Shown here piece by piece: positions 8,176 to 17,016 of a stretch of 64,000 nucleotides of DNA. The DNA lies in assembly GCA_910575605.1 (NCBI GenBank), contig CAJTEW010000006.1, positions 1 through 64,000 of the forward strand, in the 5' to 3' direction. Below the pieces are notes generated by a model that saw only the letters and a program-made list of their open reading frames with translations, searched no databases and was not told where the DNA came from. This DNA is from Lachnospiraceae bacterium. Its GTDB lineage: Bacteria > Bacillota > Clostridia > Lachnospirales > Lachnospiraceae. The translations under genes and the position numbers were made by a program. Every line of letters begins with the position of its first letter. The stretch's first letter is position 1.

Positions 8176-8601
8176 ATGCAAATAATAATTAATAGGTCAA
8201 GTGTGTGCGCAGGAGATGATATACAAGATCATTCAAAAATATATGATTTATCAGATGATGTAACATATGAAGACATATTCAATCGGATTATACAAGATAG
8301 GTACCTTCCAAACATTTCAGGAAACAATGTTGTGTGGGTCTTAATGACAAAAGATGAAAACACATGCATTTTTTCTTATTTCACACAAACAAATTATTTC
8401 TCAGCAGGTTTAGCAGAGAAGAAAATTAAAAAAATTTGTAAAGATGATAATAAATTGTTTTTCAAATATTTTAGCTCACCATTAAAATGGAAGGAATATA
8501 TATACGCAATGTATAAGGGTGAGAGTTATGCATTATGGAGAGACGGGTGGCTGGATGAATGCGAATATTGTGATTATATAATGGAATTAGGAACGGAGTA
8601 A
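8176..8601 (+). CDS. Unrecognised small cytoplasmic protein
   Basis: The 141-residue product is not one I can assign. It has no signal peptide or membrane segment, is acidic, and has an N-terminal MQIIINRSSVCAGDD, a central VVWVLMTKDENTCIFSYF strand pair, and a Trp/Tyr/Cys-rich end (WRDGWLDECEYCDYIMELG). Small, acidic, single-domain genes like this in accessory DNA are often polymorphic-toxin immunity proteins, but no toxin is next to it. I prefer ATG 8176 (TGGAG 9 bases upstream) over the GTG at 8143 that would overlap the acetyltransferase. AT-rich codon use matches the accessory region. Confidence 0.55.
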   Translation: MQIIINRSSVCAGDDIQDHSKIYDLSDDVTYEDIFNRIIQDRYLPNISGNNVVWVLMTKDENTCIFSYFTQTNYFSAGLAEKKIKKICKDDNKLFFKYFSSPLKWKEYIYAMYKGESYALWRDGWLDECEYCDYIMELGTE

Positions 8602-8899
8602 ATCCGAGTTGTTTTCAGATGAACCAGAACTTAAAATAGAGGTGCTGCGGGCTGTAGGTGTATGGGAGACGTGTCCTGTGGCTGGTGAGATAAAATAGGG
8701 TATTGTTATAAAGAAAAAATTGTGAGAAAATTAAGATATTCATATATGCAAAGATATAAAGAGCTGAGCACACATATTAGTGTATTGCGGAAAAGGATAA
8801 ACAAAATGTTATCTTTTGAGCTCTCAATGGAAGAAGCGGGACGATACAGAGACACTGGATTAAATTTAGGGAAATAATGAGCAGTATGAGGAGGAAAAC
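8602..8899. other. Short coding remnants, no intact gene
   Basis: Two short open stretches are visible: one reading ELFSDEPELKIEVLRAVGV and onward to a TAG near 8697, and one starting at ATG 8744 and ending before 8880 (44 codons, ending YRDTGLNLGK). Neither has a recognisable domain or a good ribosome binding site. They look like further decayed genes. Confidence 0.35.
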
Positions 8900-9220
8900 A
8901 TGGCGACAAGTAAGGAATACATGAGTTTTATACTAGAGCAGTTATCCAATCTGGAAGAGATTTCCAGCCGATCTATGATGGGGGAATATATCATTTATTA
9001 TAAGGGAAAAATTGCGGCATATGTATGCGATAACCGTCTGTTGGTTAAGCCGGTGGAAGCTGCAAAGAAATATATTCCAGATGGAATTTTTGAACCCCCA
9101 TATAAAGGCGCAAAGGATATGCTGCTGGTGGAACGGGTGGACAGTGCAGAATATTTAACTGGGCTTTTTAAGGCAGTCTATGAGGAATTGCCGGCACCAA
9201 AGAAAAAGAAACAAAAATAG
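8900..9220 (+). CDS. TfoX N-terminal domain protein
   Basis: The 106-residue protein matches the N-terminal domain of TfoX/Sxy: SRSMMGEYIIYYKGKIAAYV, then DNRLLVKP, then GAKDMLLVERVDS. In proteobacteria TfoX activates competence genes; single-domain versions in Firmicutes have no established role. The C-terminal helix-hairpin domain of full TfoX is absent and replaced by a Lys-rich tail (PAPKKKKQK). The start has a strong GAGGAGG ribosome binding site. Confidence 0.8.
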   Translation: MATSKEYMSFILEQLSNLEEISSRSMMGEYIIYYKGKIAAYVCDNRLLVKPVEAAKKYIPDGIFEPPYKGAKDMLLVERVDSAEYLTGLFKAVYEELPAPKKKKQK

Positions 9221-9447
9221 TTTTCAGCTATTTATAGGGTGAATTTATTTTGAAAGAATGATATAATTTGAAAGTAAAATAGAACAGCATGGTTTTTTCT
9301 GTAATGAATTAAAACAGGAAATATATTACTGCAAGAGATTCGGAGTTTCTAATCACTTACAGAATTCATCTGGAGATAAATAGGTAAACATAACAGAGTA
9401 TTTATATGGAAAAGTATTGTATGGTGAATTAAATTAAGGAGTAGAAA

Positions 9448-12400
9448 ATGGAACAGTCACAGTATAACGGTATTGACAAAAGGCAGAAAAAGCAGACGGC
9501 TGCTTTTGCTATATGGGGCGGAATAATAATAGCAGCTATTCTTCTTCTGACAACAATCTGGGTATTAGAAAAGGCAAGAACAGGTACAAGCCAGGCAGTA
9601 AGCAAGGTTAGTGAATTTTATTTGGAGGAGCTGGCCGGGCGGAGGGCTCAGGTTGTTTCCGAGGAATTGAAAAATAATTTTACATATATAGAGAGGGCAC
9701 TATCCATACTGGATGAATCGAACCTGGAATCCGAGCAAACTCTGCGCTGGTTTCTTGGAAAGATTAAAAGACTTTACAGTATGGATAAATTTGCGTTGGT
9801 GGATGAAAATGGAATTATTTATGCAGAGCACAGTACTGTTTCAGGATTGAGCCGATACAGCTTTTTGGCGGATGGACTTACGGAGCCTGTGATTAATACA
9901 CCGGAGCTATATCGGGAAAAGAAACAGGTGATTCTTGCGGCCCCAGTGGAAGGCATCTATTTTCAGGGAGCAAGGATAACAGCATGCTTTATTCAGTTGA
10001 ACATTGACGATATGTTAAGCTCTCTGACTTTGCAGACAAATGACGATGATACTTACTGTAATCTGTATTACCGCAACGGCGAAAGCCTGACGAATGATGA
10101 TTTTGGATATCTGACAGCGGGCAAGAACCTGCTGTCAGCCCTTGGGGATGCCGATATGGAAGACGGCTCCAGCTATGAGCAGTTCAAAAAGGACTTTGCA
10201 GACGGCAGGATGGGAAAGATTTCCTTTAGCTATGAGGAAACAAAGGAGGAGCTCTGCTACATTCCAGTGGAAGATACAAATTGGATGCTGACAATTCTGA
10301 TTCGGGATAATATTATTACTGATCAGATAAGCTCTATAAGTTCGGGAATGATGAGAAGAGGCATTATTCAGATTGTTATTACTGTACTGGGGATGCTTAT
10401 GGTCTTTCTAGGGTTGATTTATCAGTCGAGAAGAGGAGACAGGGCTCTTTTAGAGCAGGAAAAGGCGGATGGAAACAGAATAAGAGCCGCTTATGCTCAG
10501 ATTAAGAGGGAGCAGACAGCGATGGAGAACATTCATGATGCGATGGGCTCCGGCCTTTGGAGTATGGAATTTAATGAGCAGGCTGAGATAATTTCCTGCA
10601 CATGGACAGATGTTTTTAGGAAAATGCTAGGGTATGAGAATGAAAACGACTTTCCTAACAGGTTTGAGTCCTGGTCAGACCTTTTACATGAAGAGGATAA
10701 GGAGCGGATTATAAAGGAATATTGGGATACGGTAATGGACTATACAGGAGAGAAGACCTATGACGTGGAATACCGTCTTCTTACCAGGCATGCCGGGTGG
10801 AGATGGTTTCATTCTGCCGGACGGCTTTCAAGACGAGAGGATGGTTCACCTGTTACATTTACCGGCCTGTTTGTTGACATAGATGTGGAGAAGAAGCTTG
10901 AAGAGAAGCTGGAGAAGCAGACAATTGACCTTCAGGATGCACTCGCTGCGGCACAACATGCCAACAAGGCAAAGACTACATTCCTTAACAATATGTCCCA
11001 TGACATCAGAACACCGATGAATGCAATTATAGGATTTACGTCTCTTGCCGCGGCACATATTGATAATACAGAGCAGGTGCAGGATTATCTGTCAAAGATT
11101 ACTACATCAAGCAATCACCTGTTAAGCCTCATTAATGATGTTCTGGATATGAGCCGTATTGAGAGTGGCAAGGTAAAGATTGAGGAAAAGGAAACCTCTC
11201 TTCCTGAGATTATGCATGATCTAAAGACAATTGTACAGGCAGACGTCACATCAAAGCAGCTTGAGTTCTTTATTGATACGGCAGATGTGGTAAATGAAAA
11301 TGTTTTATGTGATAAATTAAGACTCAATCAAGTGCTTCTAAACCTTTTAAGTAATGCCATGAAGTTTACAAAGCCCGGCGGTATTGTAGGTGTGCGCATT
11401 ATACAAAAAGGAAATGCACCAGAGGGCTTTGCAGTTTATGAGTTTCAGGTGAAGGATACTGGAATAGGCATGAGTAAAGAATTTTTAGCTCATGTTTTTG
11501 AGCCCTTTGAGAGAGAAAGAACCAGCACTGTCAGCGGAATCCAGGGAACCGGACTTGGGATGGCGATTACGAAAAATATTGTAGATATGATGGGCGGGAC
11601 CATTTCTGCTGAAAGCGAAGAAGGAAAGGGAAGTACGTTTATCGTATCTTTGATGTTTAAGACCTGTTCAGATCCAGTCAGGCAGGAGATTATTCCTGAA
11701 CTTAAGGGACTTCGGGCGCTTGTGGCAGATGATGATTTTAACACATGCTCCAGTGTAACAAAGATGCTTTCTATCATCGGCATGCGCCCGGACTGGACAA
11801 CCTCAGGAAAAGAAGCCGTGCTCCGCGCGAAGCTTGCATGTGAGCAGAACGACGATTATGCGGCTTACATTATAGACTGGCTGATGCCGGATATGAATGG
11901 AATTGAAGTAGTAAGGCGTATCCGCAGTATGATAGGCAAAGACAAGCCAATCATAATCCTGACAGCCTATGATTGGTCAGATGTTGAGGAAGAAGCAAAA
12001 AAGGCGGGCGTGACCGCCTTCTGCTCAAAACCTATTTTCCTGTCAGAATTAAGGGGGCTTTTGGAATCGCCATATGTAGTTCAGGCTTCAGAGGTGATTA
12101 GCACAGAAGAAGAGGTTTCCTTTGAGGGAAAGAAAATACTGTTAGTTGAGGACAATGAACTGAATCAGGAGATTGCCGTGGAGATTCTAAAGGAGTCGGG
12201 ATTTATCCTTGATGTGGCGGATAACGGTGCAGCAGCAGTGGAAAAGATGAAGGCCGCAAGGCCTGGTCAGTATGATTTGGTTCTGATGGATATTCAGATG
12301 CCGATTATGAATGGATATGAGGCTGTAAAGCATATAAGGGCTCTAAAAAACCCGGAGATTTCAGATATACCGATTATAGCAATGACGGCCAATGCCTTTG

Positions 12401-12504
12401 ATGAGGACAGGAGGGCAGCGTTTGAAGCAGGAATGGATGGACATATTGCAAAGCCGATTGATGTTTCGGGGCTTCTGGAACTTTTGAAGAAGATATTAAA
12501 ATAG
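9448..12504 (+). CDS. Hybrid sensor histidine kinase with two receiver domains
   Basis: The 1018-residue membrane kinase has TM1 (about 19-41), an extracytoplasmic sensing domain (about 42-304), TM2 (about 305-326), a PAS domain (about 360-480, ending with WRWFHSAGRL and the PAC stretch), a dimerisation domain with phospho-His H518 (SHDIRTPMNAIIGF), an ATPase domain (N-box LNLLSNAMKF, G-boxes DTGIGM and GTGLGMAITKN), and two receivers with phospho-Asp D810 and D948. There is no output or HPt domain and no response regulator next door, so its phosphate target lies elsewhere. It is paralogous to the kinase at 18707-21280. A GT51 gene follows 16 bases downstream. The start ATG follows TAAGGAG. 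Confidence 0.9.
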   Translation: MEQSQYNGIDKRQKKQTAAFAIWGGIIIAAILLLTTIWVLEKARTGTSQAVSKVSEFYLEELAGRRAQVVSEELKNNFTYIERALSILDESNLESEQTLRWFLGKIKRLYSMDKFALVDENGIIYAEHSTVSGLSRYSFLADGLTEPVINTPELYREKKQVILAAPVEGIYFQGARITACFIQLNIDDMLSSLTLQTNDDDTYCNLYYRNGESLTNDDFGYLTAGKNLLSALGDADMEDGSSYEQFKKDFADGRMGKISFSYEETKEELCYIPVEDTNWMLTILIRDNIITDQISSISSGMMRRGIIQIVITVLGMLMVFLGLIYQSRRGDRALLEQEKADGNRIRAAYAQIKREQTAMENIHDAMGSGLWSMEFNEQAEIISCTWTDVFRKMLGYENENDFPNRFESWSDLLHEEDKERIIKEYWDTVMDYTGEKTYDVEYRLLTRHAGWRWFHSAGRLSRREDGSPVTFTGLFVDIDVEKKLEEKLEKQTIDLQDALAAAQHANKAKTTFLNNMSHDIRTPMNAIIGFTSLAAAHIDNTEQVQDYLSKITTSSNHLLSLINDVLDMSRIESGKVKIEEKETSLPEIMHDLKTIVQADVTSKQLEFFIDTADVVNENVLCDKLRLNQVLLNLLSNAMKFTKPGGIVGVRIIQKGNAPEGFAVYEFQVKDTGIGMSKEFLAHVFEPFERERTSTVSGIQGTGLGMAITKNIVDMMGGTISAESEEGKGSTFIVSLMFKTCSDPVRQEIIPELKGLRALVADDDFNTCSSVTKMLSIIGMRPDWTTSGKEAVLRAKLACEQNDDYAAYIIDWLMPDMNGIEVVRRIRSMIGKDKPIIILTAYDWSDVEEEAKKAGVTAFCSKPIFLSELRGLLESPYVVQASEVISTEEEVSFEGKKILLVEDNELNQEIAVEILKESGFILDVADNGAAAVEKMKAARPGQYDLVLMDIQMPIMNGYEAVKHIRALKNPEISDIPIIAMTANAFDEDRRAAFEAGMDGHIAKPIDVSGLLELLKKILK

Positions 12505-12520
12505 AGAAGGGAACAAAAGA

Positions 12521-13240
12521 GTGAGAAAGAGACATCCAGTCAGGAGATTCATATGTGGTTTATTTATCCTTTTATTGTGTAGTGTGATAGCCGTAGGTAT
12601 ATATTATGGAGTAAAAGGCTACACAATGTATCGGGATACTATAAACCAGGTATCCTTAGAGGACAGAGTTGAGGAAATCAGGGAAGAAGAACATTTTACG
12701 AGTTATGCAGAACTACCTGATTTTTATATAAACGCTGTCATATCTGTGGAGGATCACAGATTTAGACAGCATCCGGGGCTTGATCCTATAGCAATCTGCC
12801 GTGCTGCATGGACAGATATTAAAGCAATGTCTTTTGAGGAGGGCGGAAGCACCATTACACAGCAGCTTGCTAAAAATATGCTCTTTACAAAGGACAAAAA
12901 AATGGAACGGAAAGCGGCGGAAGTTTTTGCTGTATTTGACATAGAATCAAAGTACAGCAAGGAGGAGATACTTGAGCTGTATGTGAACACCTCAAGCTTT
13001 GGCAGCGGCTATTACAGCATATATGCAGCAGCACAGGGATATTTTGGGAAGCTGCCCTGTGAGCTGACAGACTACGAGGCGGCTATGCTGGCAGGGGTGC
13101 CTAATGCACCGTCTTTGTATTCTCCAGATGTAAATATTGAGCTTGCAGCGCAGCGTGTGGGGCAGGTGCTTAAGAGCATGGTGAAATATGGGTACCTTAC
13201 CCAGGACGAAGCAGATAAGATACAGTCGGACGGAATTTGA
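12521..13240 (+). CDS. Monofunctional peptidoglycan glycosyltransferase (GT51)
   Basis: This enzyme polymerises lipid II into glycan strands at the outer face of the membrane. A basic N-terminus and one membrane segment (about 10-30) precede the GT51 domain with the catalytic motif VEDHRFRQHPG (E77), GGSTITQQLAKN (108-119) and YSKEEILELYVN. The protein stops after the GT51 domain at 239 residues, with no transpeptidase, as in MgtA/MtgA-type proteins. It starts at GTG 12521 with AGGGAAC upstream. It lies close behind the hybrid kinase, so the two may share a transcript. Confidence 0.88.
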   Translation: MRKRHPVRRFICGLFILLLCSVIAVGIYYGVKGYTMYRDTINQVSLEDRVEEIREEEHFTSYAELPDFYINAVISVEDHRFRQHPGLDPIAICRAAWTDIKAMSFEEGGSTITQQLAKNMLFTKDKKMERKAAEVFAVFDIESKYSKEEILELYVNTSSFGSGYYSIYAAAQGYFGKLPCELTDYEAAMLAGVPNAPSLYSPDVNIELAAQRVGQVLKSMVKYGYLTQDEADKIQSDGI

Positions 13241-13268
13241 GAGCTTTTTACTGAAAGGAGATAATTAG

Positions 13269-14345
13269 ATGGATTTTGTACAGTATAAATGTCCCTGCTG
13301 CGGAGCGGCGCTTGAGTTTTCACCGGAGACACAGAAGCTTTCCTGTGAAAGCTGTGGAAACCAGTATGATTTGGAGACACTAAAGCAGTATAGAAGGGAA
13401 GAACAAGAGCCCAGGGAACAGGATCTGAAATGGGAATATGAGGGGAGCGTATCGGGAGCAGAACGCATAGGTGAGGGAAAATATCTCTGTCCCTCATGTG
13501 GAGCTGAGATTGAGGCAGATGAGAACATGGCCAGCACCACCTGTCCATATTGTGACAATGTAGTAGTAATAAGGGCAGCCTTATCAGGGAAATATGAACC
13601 AGATATGATAATTCCGTTTCAGATAAAGGGAGAAAGGGCAAGACAGATGTTTGAAGATTTCTGTAAAGATAAACGGCTTCTTCCGAAAAATTTCCGTGAT
13701 AAAAGCTATCTGAAAAATCTGAAAGGGTATTACGTTCCCTACTGGCTGTTTGACTGCAAGGCAGATGTAAAGATGAGTTTTGATGCCACACGTGTAAGGG
13801 CTTGGAGTGATTCGGATTATAATTATATAGATACCTCTTATTATTTTGTAAACAGGGCTGGAAATATGGAGTTTTACCATGTGCCGGTGGATGGAAGTAT
13901 AGAGATGGAGGATGATATAACAGAGTCAATAGAGCCTTTTGATTATAGTGGATTGACAGCATTTAATCCGGCGTACCTGGCAGGTTATGAGACAGATAAG
14001 TATGATGTAGATGCAAAGACTGCCGAAGGGCGGGCAAAGGAACGTCTCTACAGCAGTGCAGAGAATATAATAAGGGGGACTGTTAACGGCTACAGCTCTG
14101 TAGTTACAAAATGGAGAAATCTTTCTCTGACCAGCGGGAAGGTGCACTATGTACTACTTCCTGTGTGGTTGTTTGAGAGTGTTTATAATGGGAAAAAGTA
14201 TCAGTTTGCAATTAACGGCCAGACTGGAAAAATGGTGGGTGAGCTGCCAGTAGATAAAAAGACATTTTGGAGGTATGTTTGGAAATATACTGCGATCGGT
14301 ACGCTTTTGGGGGCTTTGATTCAAATACTGGGAGGTGTGCTGTGA
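13269..14345 (+). CDS. TFIIB-like zinc-ribbon membrane protein (YdjG-like)
   Basis: The 358-residue protein opens with two zinc ribbons (CPCCGAALEF with CESCG, residues about 8-31; CPSCGAEIEAD with CPYCD, about 74-97). A beta-rich middle follows (YYVPYWLFDCKADVKM, then VHYVLLPVWLFES), and the last 20 residues are hydrophobic, a probable tail anchor. This is the layout of Bacillus YdjG. Its stop overlaps the next gene's ATG (ATGA), and a TPM-domain and an SPFH gene follow, as in ydjGHI. The pspA/ydjF gene that begins the Bacillus operon is absent here. Confidence 0.82.
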   Translation: MDFVQYKCPCCGAALEFSPETQKLSCESCGNQYDLETLKQYRREEQEPREQDLKWEYEGSVSGAERIGEGKYLCPSCGAEIEADENMASTTCPYCDNVVVIRAALSGKYEPDMIIPFQIKGERARQMFEDFCKDKRLLPKNFRDKSYLKNLKGYYVPYWLFDCKADVKMSFDATRVRAWSDSDYNYIDTSYYFVNRAGNMEFYHVPVDGSIEMEDDITESIEPFDYSGLTAFNPAYLAGYETDKYDVDAKTAEGRAKERLYSSAENIIRGTVNGYSSVVTKWRNLSLTSGKVHYVLLPVWLFESVYNGKKYQFAINGQTGKMVGELPVDKKTFWRYVWKYTAIGTLLGALIQILGGVL

Positions 14346-15175
14346 TGAAGAAAGAAAGATGGAAGAAAATACTGGGAATATGTATTGTTATTCTGGTGCT
14401 ATGTGCGATACCGGGGACAAGAAAAGTTCGTGCAGCCGGCGCCGGCCCCGAATTTTCAGGATGGGTGCAGGATGATGCGGCTCTTATTTCAGATGAGGAA
14501 GAACAAAAGCTTGAGCAGGAGTGTGATAGGATTTCTAAGGAGCATCACGCCGGAGTTTATATTATTACGACAGAGAATTTTGGTACCGGGGATATAAAGG
14601 ACTGGCAGCGTAAGATATTTGAGGAATATGAGCTTGGTGCAGATTGTGGTGAAAGCGGGATTATGCTGGCAATCAGCATGGCAGAGCGGGACTGGGGTAT
14701 TGTTGCATTTGGAACGGCTCAGGAGGCATTTACTACATATGGAAGGGAGCAGTTAGGAGAGCACATTCTTGATGATTTATCAGAAGGGGAGTTTTACGAC
14801 GCCTTTTTAAGATATGTATCTCTTGCAGACGACTATTTTACAAAAGCAGAAGAGGGAGAGCCCTATTCGGAGGAAAATGGTTATAGTGGAGGCTCAACTA
14901 TACTGGGAGGTATTTTGTCTGCCTTTATCTTATCCCTGCTAGTGTCTTTCTTCCTAGTACGTTCCTGGAAAAAGGGCATGAATACCCGGGTGCGCCAAAA
15001 TGGAGCTATGCCATATCTGAGGGAAGAAAGCTTCCATTTGTATCAGCAGACAGACCAATTTTTATATCATAATGTCAGTCGTACAAAGAAACAGAAACAA
15101 AGTTCCTCTGGCTTTAATGGTAACCACAGCAGTGGGATGCATTCAGACCATTCAGGAACAAGTGGAAAGTTCTAA
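14345..15175 (+). CDS. TPM-domain (Psb32/YdjH-like) membrane protein
   Basis: ATG 14345 overlaps the preceding stop and starts a signal peptide (KKILGICIVILVLCAIP then VRAAG), so the domain that follows is extracytoplasmic. The TPM domain is recognised by WVQDDAALISDEEEQKLE, GVYIITTENFGTGDI and GIMLAISMAERDWGI. One membrane helix (about residues 184-206) precedes a cytoplasmic tail rich in Ser, Gly and His. The length is 276 residues. TPM proteins are linked to membrane-complex maintenance; the exact role in Firmicutes is unclear. The operon with the zinc-ribbon and SPFH genes suggests a membrane-stress module. Confidence 0.82.
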   Translation: MKKERWKKILGICIVILVLCAIPGTRKVRAAGAGPEFSGWVQDDAALISDEEEQKLEQECDRISKEHHAGVYIITTENFGTGDIKDWQRKIFEEYELGADCGESGIMLAISMAERDWGIVAFGTAQEAFTTYGREQLGEHILDDLSEGEFYDAFLRYVSLADDYFTKAEEGEPYSEENGYSGGSTILGGILSAFILSLLVSFFLVRSWKKGMNTRVRQNGAMPYLREESFHLYQQTDQFLYHNVSRTKKQKQSSSGFNGNHSSGMHSDHSGTSGKF

Positions 15176-15235
15176 GACGACAAAAGATATTTTATTTGAG
15201 AATAAAATCATAATCTAGAAAAGGAGAAATTATTT

Positions 15236-16567
15236 ATGGGATTAATTAAGGCAGCATTCGGGGCTCTGGGCGGTACATTAGCAGACCAGTGGAAGGAATA
15301 TTTTTATTATGACGCAATGGACGCAGATGTATTAGTGGCAAAGGGAGTGAAACGCGTATCAGGGCGCTCGTCTAATAAGTACGGAGAGGATAATGTTATA
15401 ACAGACGGTTCCCATATCGCGGTGGCAGACGGCCAGTGTATGATTATTGTGGATGGAGGAAAAGTTATAGATGCCTGTGCTGAGCCAGGGGCCTATACCT
15501 ATGATAGCGGGACCAGTCCGTCTATGCTTGGAGGTCCGCTTCTTAGCGGGCTTAAAGGAGTGGCGTCAGAAGCGTGGGAGCGTTTCAAATTCGGTGGAGG
15601 AGCAGGACGGGACCAGAGAATATATTATGTAAATATAAAAGAGATTCCAGGCAATAGATACGGGACTCCCAATCCGGTACCCTTCCGGGTGGTAGACAGG
15701 AATATAGGGCTTGATGTGGATATTTCCATCCGCTGCAACGGAGAATATTCTTACCGGATTGTGAACCCTATGGTATTTTATGCAAATGTCTGTGGAAATG
15801 TAGGGAATGTCTATACGAGGAGTCAGATTGACTCTATGCTCAAGTCAGAGCTTCTGACAGCTCTACAGCCGGCGTTTGCAAGAATTTCTGAAATGGGTGT
15901 GCGTTACAGCGCCCTTCCCGGACATACAATGGAGATATCAGATGCATTAAATGAAGTGCTGTCAAGAAAATGGACAGAGCTTAGGGGAATTGTTGTAGCC
16001 TCATTTGGCATGAACAGCGTAACAGCATCAAAGGAAGATGAGGAAATGATAAAGCAGCTGCAGAAGTCGGCAGTTATGCGCAGTCCAGATATGGCGGCTG
16101 CAGCGCTGGTAGGAGCACAGGCAGATGCCATGCGTGCGGCCGCTGGGAATAAGGGTGGTGCCATGACCGGATTTATGGGAATGGGAATGGCGCAGCAGGC
16201 AGGCGGCGTGGGTATACAGGACCTGTATGCTATGGGACAAAAAAGGCAGCAGACAGCAGTACCAGCTCCGGAAACAGCAGGAGAAGGGGCGGCTTCTGGA
16301 AGATGGACATGTGCTTGCGGTAAGGCTGGTAATACAGGAAACTTTTGTGTGGAATGTGGGAAGCCGAAGCAGGCAGATGGCTGGGTATGTAGCTGCGGAA
16401 CCGTTAATAAGGGTAAGTTTTGTTTTGAATGTGGGAAGCCAAAGCCGGCGGGAGTTCCCCAGTATAAGTGTGATAAATGTGGATGGGAGCCGGAGGATGT
16501 GACAAAGCCTCCGAAATTCTGCCCAGAGTGTGGGGATCCCTTTGATGACGGAGATATTGTAGAATAA
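15236..16567 (+). CDS. SPFH-domain protein with C-terminal zinc ribbons (YdjI-like)
   Basis: The 443-residue protein has the YdjI/virion-core-type SPFH fold: MGLIKAAFGALGGTLADQWK, VADGQCMIIVDGGKVID, and GNRYGTPNPVPFRVVD. An alanine-rich linker follows (ADAMRAAAG, about residues 290-345), then three zinc ribbons (CACGKAGNTGNFCVECG, CSCGTVNKGKFCFECG, and CDKCG with FCPECG). SPFH proteins oligomerise on membranes and organise partner proteins. The ribbons here are cytoplasmic and parallel those of the YdjG-like protein. It has a good AAGGAG site and a strong terminator after it. Confidence 0.85.
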   Translation: MGLIKAAFGALGGTLADQWKEYFYYDAMDADVLVAKGVKRVSGRSSNKYGEDNVITDGSHIAVADGQCMIIVDGGKVIDACAEPGAYTYDSGTSPSMLGGPLLSGLKGVASEAWERFKFGGGAGRDQRIYYVNIKEIPGNRYGTPNPVPFRVVDRNIGLDVDISIRCNGEYSYRIVNPMVFYANVCGNVGNVYTRSQIDSMLKSELLTALQPAFARISEMGVRYSALPGHTMEISDALNEVLSRKWTELRGIVVASFGMNSVTASKEDEEMIKQLQKSAVMRSPDMAAAALVGAQADAMRAAAGNKGGAMTGFMGMGMAQQAGGVGIQDLYAMGQKRQQTAVPAPETAGEGAASGRWTCACGKAGNTGNFCVECGKPKQADGWVCSCGTVNKGKFCFECGKPKPAGVPQYKCDKCGWEPEDVTKPPKFCPECGDPFDDGDIVE

Positions 16568-16582
16568 GAACAGATTAGTTAG

Positions 16583-16623
16583 AAATGAGAGGGAGCTGTT
16601 TGATGATATGCCTCCTCTCATTT
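16583..16623. terminator. Bidirectional terminator between SPFH and Xre genes
   Basis: AAATGAGAGGGAG (16583-16595) pairs with CTCCTCTCATTT (16612-16623), with T-rich flanks on both strands. It separates two convergent genes. Confidence 0.75.
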
Positions 16624-16628
16624 AGCCT

Positions 16629-16883
16629 TTATGACTTTTCTTCCCCATCAATGAGATAGTCATAGGAAACGTGAAATATCTCAGAAAAAGCCTTAAGCTC
16701 CAAATCTGTAACATATCTTTGATTTGTTTCGATTCTTGTTATCACATTTTTATCCATATCATAGCCTGCAAGCTGTAGCATATAAGCCAGATACCGTTGC
16801 GAATAATTATTTTGTTTTCTAAGCTCAATAAGCTGCCGGCCGACAAGATTTTTTTCACCGGTCTTTGTCCGTGGTTTTGGCAT
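16629..16883 (-). CDS. Xre-family transcriptional regulator
   Basis: The 84-residue protein is a single Cro/C1-type helix-turn-helix: GRQLIELRKQNNYSQRYLAYML, DKNVITRIETNQRYVTDLELKAFSEIF, ending VSYDYLIDGEE. It lacks any sensing domain. AGAGGAGG lies just upstream of the ATG. It is divergent from the small gene at 17017, and the shared intergenic region has a spaced inverted repeat (16914-16988), so it probably represses itself and its neighbour. Confidence 0.85.
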   Translation of the reverse strand: MPKPRTKTGEKNLVGRQLIELRKQNNYSQRYLAYMLQLAGYDMDKNVITRIETNQRYVTDLELKAFSEIFHVSYDYLIDGEEKS

Positions 16884-16913
16884 GTGACAGTACCTCCTCT
16901 AAATGAATTGTTA

Positions 16914-16988
16914 TATGTCTCATTTTTTGCACTTTCTATTGATTTTACTAAGAAAACCGTGTAAAATCGGTTGTAAAAACGAGACATA
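16914..16988. promoter_or_regulatory. Operator-like inverted repeat and promoter between Xre gene and 17017
   Basis: TATGTCTCATTTTT (16914-16927) and AAAAACGAGACATA (16975-16988) are inverted copies matching at 13 of 14 positions. One is about 31 bases from the Xre start and the other about 28 bases from the start at 17017. Between them TTGATT (16939-16944), 17 bp and TAAAAT (16962-16967) form a good rightward promoter. The arrangement suggests Xre dimers binding either side of the promoter. Confidence 0.6.
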
Positions 16989-17016
16989 CAGACAAATCAC
17001 AGGAAGGAGAAACAAA

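Noticed and set aside
13072-13962. Long minus-strand reading frame opposite the zinc-ribbon gene
   Set aside because: It is antisense to two well-supported genes, reads as low-complexity His/Pro/Leu/Ser sequence with no domain, and has no ribosome site.
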